Source: JAXHTH01 sp034211115
Lineage (GTDB): Bacteria; Planctomycetota; Phycisphaerae; Phycisphaerales; SM1A02
Direction: 5' to 3'
Length of the DNA: 21,510 bases
NCBI GenBank assembly: GCA_034211115.1
Contig: JAXHTH010000012.1
Location: forward strand, 1 to 21,510
The number at the start of each line of letters is the position of its first letter. Positions within the stretch are counted from its first letter, which is position 1. Positions 20,534 to 21,510 of this stretch are shown one piece after another. A program made the position numbers and the translations under genes. Under the pieces are notes generated by a model, which did not search any database, had not been told where the DNA came from, and saw only the letters and a program-made list of their open reading frames with translations.

Positions 20534-21510
20534 TCAGGCGAGCACCGTCCCCGCCTGCCGCTCGATGTAGTCCGGATCGATGTACGGCTCATCGTCCCGG
20601 TGCGCTTCCATGAGCGCGATGCGCTTCGACAGCAGGCCCTTCAGGTTGTCGCCATACACGAGCGGCGTCTCGCCCCGGTCGGTGAGCGACATGAACTCGA
20701 TGGGCGATTCAAGCAGGGCGGCGAGACGATGGGTGTTCTCGATCTCTCGATCGACGGCATCCCGCAGCCGCCCGCGATATTCCCGTCGGCCGGTGTCGGT
20801 CGTGGCGGCGAGCCAGCCGTGCACGCCCGCGACCCACGCCGCCACGTTTCGCTGGGTCATGAGCCAGCACCGCAGGGCCGAGAGACGCACGAACTGATCG
20901 TCGATGACGTTCCCTTCGCCCAGCTCGGCTCCCGCCTCGTGGCGGATCTCCTCCAGGGTGGCGATCGCCTCGTCGATCGGTCCCCACACGTGCTCGTCGA
21001 TGCGCGCGATCGCGCGCTCGCATTCGTCGGCGGTGGTGAGCTGGAAGAGCACATCGCGGCTGAGATCGACGTTGTTGGGGTTGTGGGGCGTCGTGCACAT
21101 GAACCGCTCGTAGTACGCGCGATCCTCCGGCGCGATCGCCTCGATGTTCGGCACGAGCGGGCGCGCCCACAGCCGGTACCAGATGAACCCCATCGTCGAA
21201 TAGAGAGGCGTTACGTTCGGGTACGCCAGCACCGCCTCCTCGGTCAGCGCCCAGGCGCGGCGCAGCGCGCCGCCGAAACGCCCGCCCGCCCAATCGAACG
21301 CGATGCGCTCGACCGTCGCGTCAATGTCCAGATCGGGATCAAACTGCAAAGCGAGAAGCATCTCGTGATTGACATTGAACGGAACGGCCTCCGGCGGGCA
21401 GGTGCCGCCGAGATGGGCGAGGTGGCGCACGCCCTTCTCGTGCAGGGTCCGCAGGCGATGCGCGGTGAGCGACGGATAGGGGACGCCCAGCAGGGGGGCG
21501 AACATCGCGT
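20534..21510 (-). CDS. C-terminal part of a large uncharacterised protein (runs off the window)
   Basis: At least 323 residues are present and the frame stays open to the window edge, so the ATG at 21505 is probably internal. The protein looks soluble, mostly helical, and rich in Trp, Tyr and His. Distinctive segments are GVRHLAHLGGTCPPEAVPFN, STMGFIWYRLWARPLVPNIE, CTTPHNPNNVDLSRDVLFQL and IEFMSLTDRGETPLVYGDNL. These recall the C-terminal helical halves of large multi-domain carbohydrate-active proteins, but I cannot place it in a family. There is no membrane segment in the visible part. The gene ends with a small hairpin 2 nt after the stop. The missing N-terminal part would decide its function. 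Confidence 0.75.
   Translation of the reverse strand, partial: AMFAPLLGVPYPSLTAHRLRTLHEKGVRHLAHLGGTCPPEAVPFNVNHEMLLALQFDPDLDIDATVERIAFDWAGGRFGGALRRAWALTEEAVLAYPNVTPLYSTMGFIWYRLWARPLVPNIEAIAPEDRAYYERFMCTTPHNPNNVDLSRDVLFQLTTADECERAIARIDEHVWGPIDEAIATLEEIRHEAGAELGEGNVIDDQFVRLSALRCWLMTQRNVAAWVAGVHGWLAATTDTGRREYRGRLRDAVDREIENTHRLAALLESPIEFMSLTDRGETPLVYGDNLKGLLSKRIALMEAHRDDEPYIDPDYIERQAGTVLA

Overview
This is a high-GC bacterial window, most likely from a planctomycete of the Phycisphaerae type. That placement rests on a PEP-CTERM-like secreted protein with an Arg-rich tail, a DUF481 outer-membrane protein, a large PATR-repeat autotransporter and a complete selenocysteine system including a selenoprotein SelD. 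No phage, insertion sequence, plasmid or CRISPR feature was seen.

Region 1 (80-3921, minus strand) is a tightly coupled divalent-metal uptake operon. It reads MntR-type regulator, then a DtxR-type regulator fused to two FeoA domains, then a FeoB GTPase, then a FeoB membrane permease. Every gene overlaps the next (13, 8 and 4 bp). A good sigma70-type promoter sits in front. A perfect 7-4-7 palindrome covers its -10 and part of its spacer, and a second half-site pair lies 167 bp upstream. Metal-site residues in both regulators are of the MntR type rather than the DtxR type, and the FeoB gate motif is a variant, so manganese is as plausible a cargo as iron.

Region 2 (3977-6622) holds an MscS channel and a DUF481 outer-membrane protein on the minus strand, and a divergent HldE-C/RfaE2-like nucleotidyltransferase.

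Region 3 (6586-12817) is a selenocysteine cluster on the minus strand: small EF-Tu-like beta-barrel protein, selD, yedF-like DsrE protein, selB, selA and tRNA-Sec (anticodon UCA). A molybdopterin-binding Mop protein is inserted on the plus strand. The N-terminus of SelD is hidden behind an in-frame UGA that encodes the catalytic selenocysteine, followed by a SECIS-like hairpin. SelD therefore appears to need its own product to be made.

Region 4 (13306-19412, plus strand) holds the autotransporter, a nitroreductase-family protein, a D-threonine aldolase/D-serine dehydratase-like PLP enzyme and a lipoprotein alpha/beta hydrolase. Region 5 (19430-21510, minus strand) holds the PEP-CTERM-like protein and the C-terminal part of a large unrecognised protein that runs off the window.

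The most notable items are the selenoprotein SelD missed by ordinary ORF calling, the double-regulator Feo operon with a readable promoter/operator, and the tRNA-Sec gene overlapping the 3' end of the nucleotidyltransferase ORF on the opposite strand.
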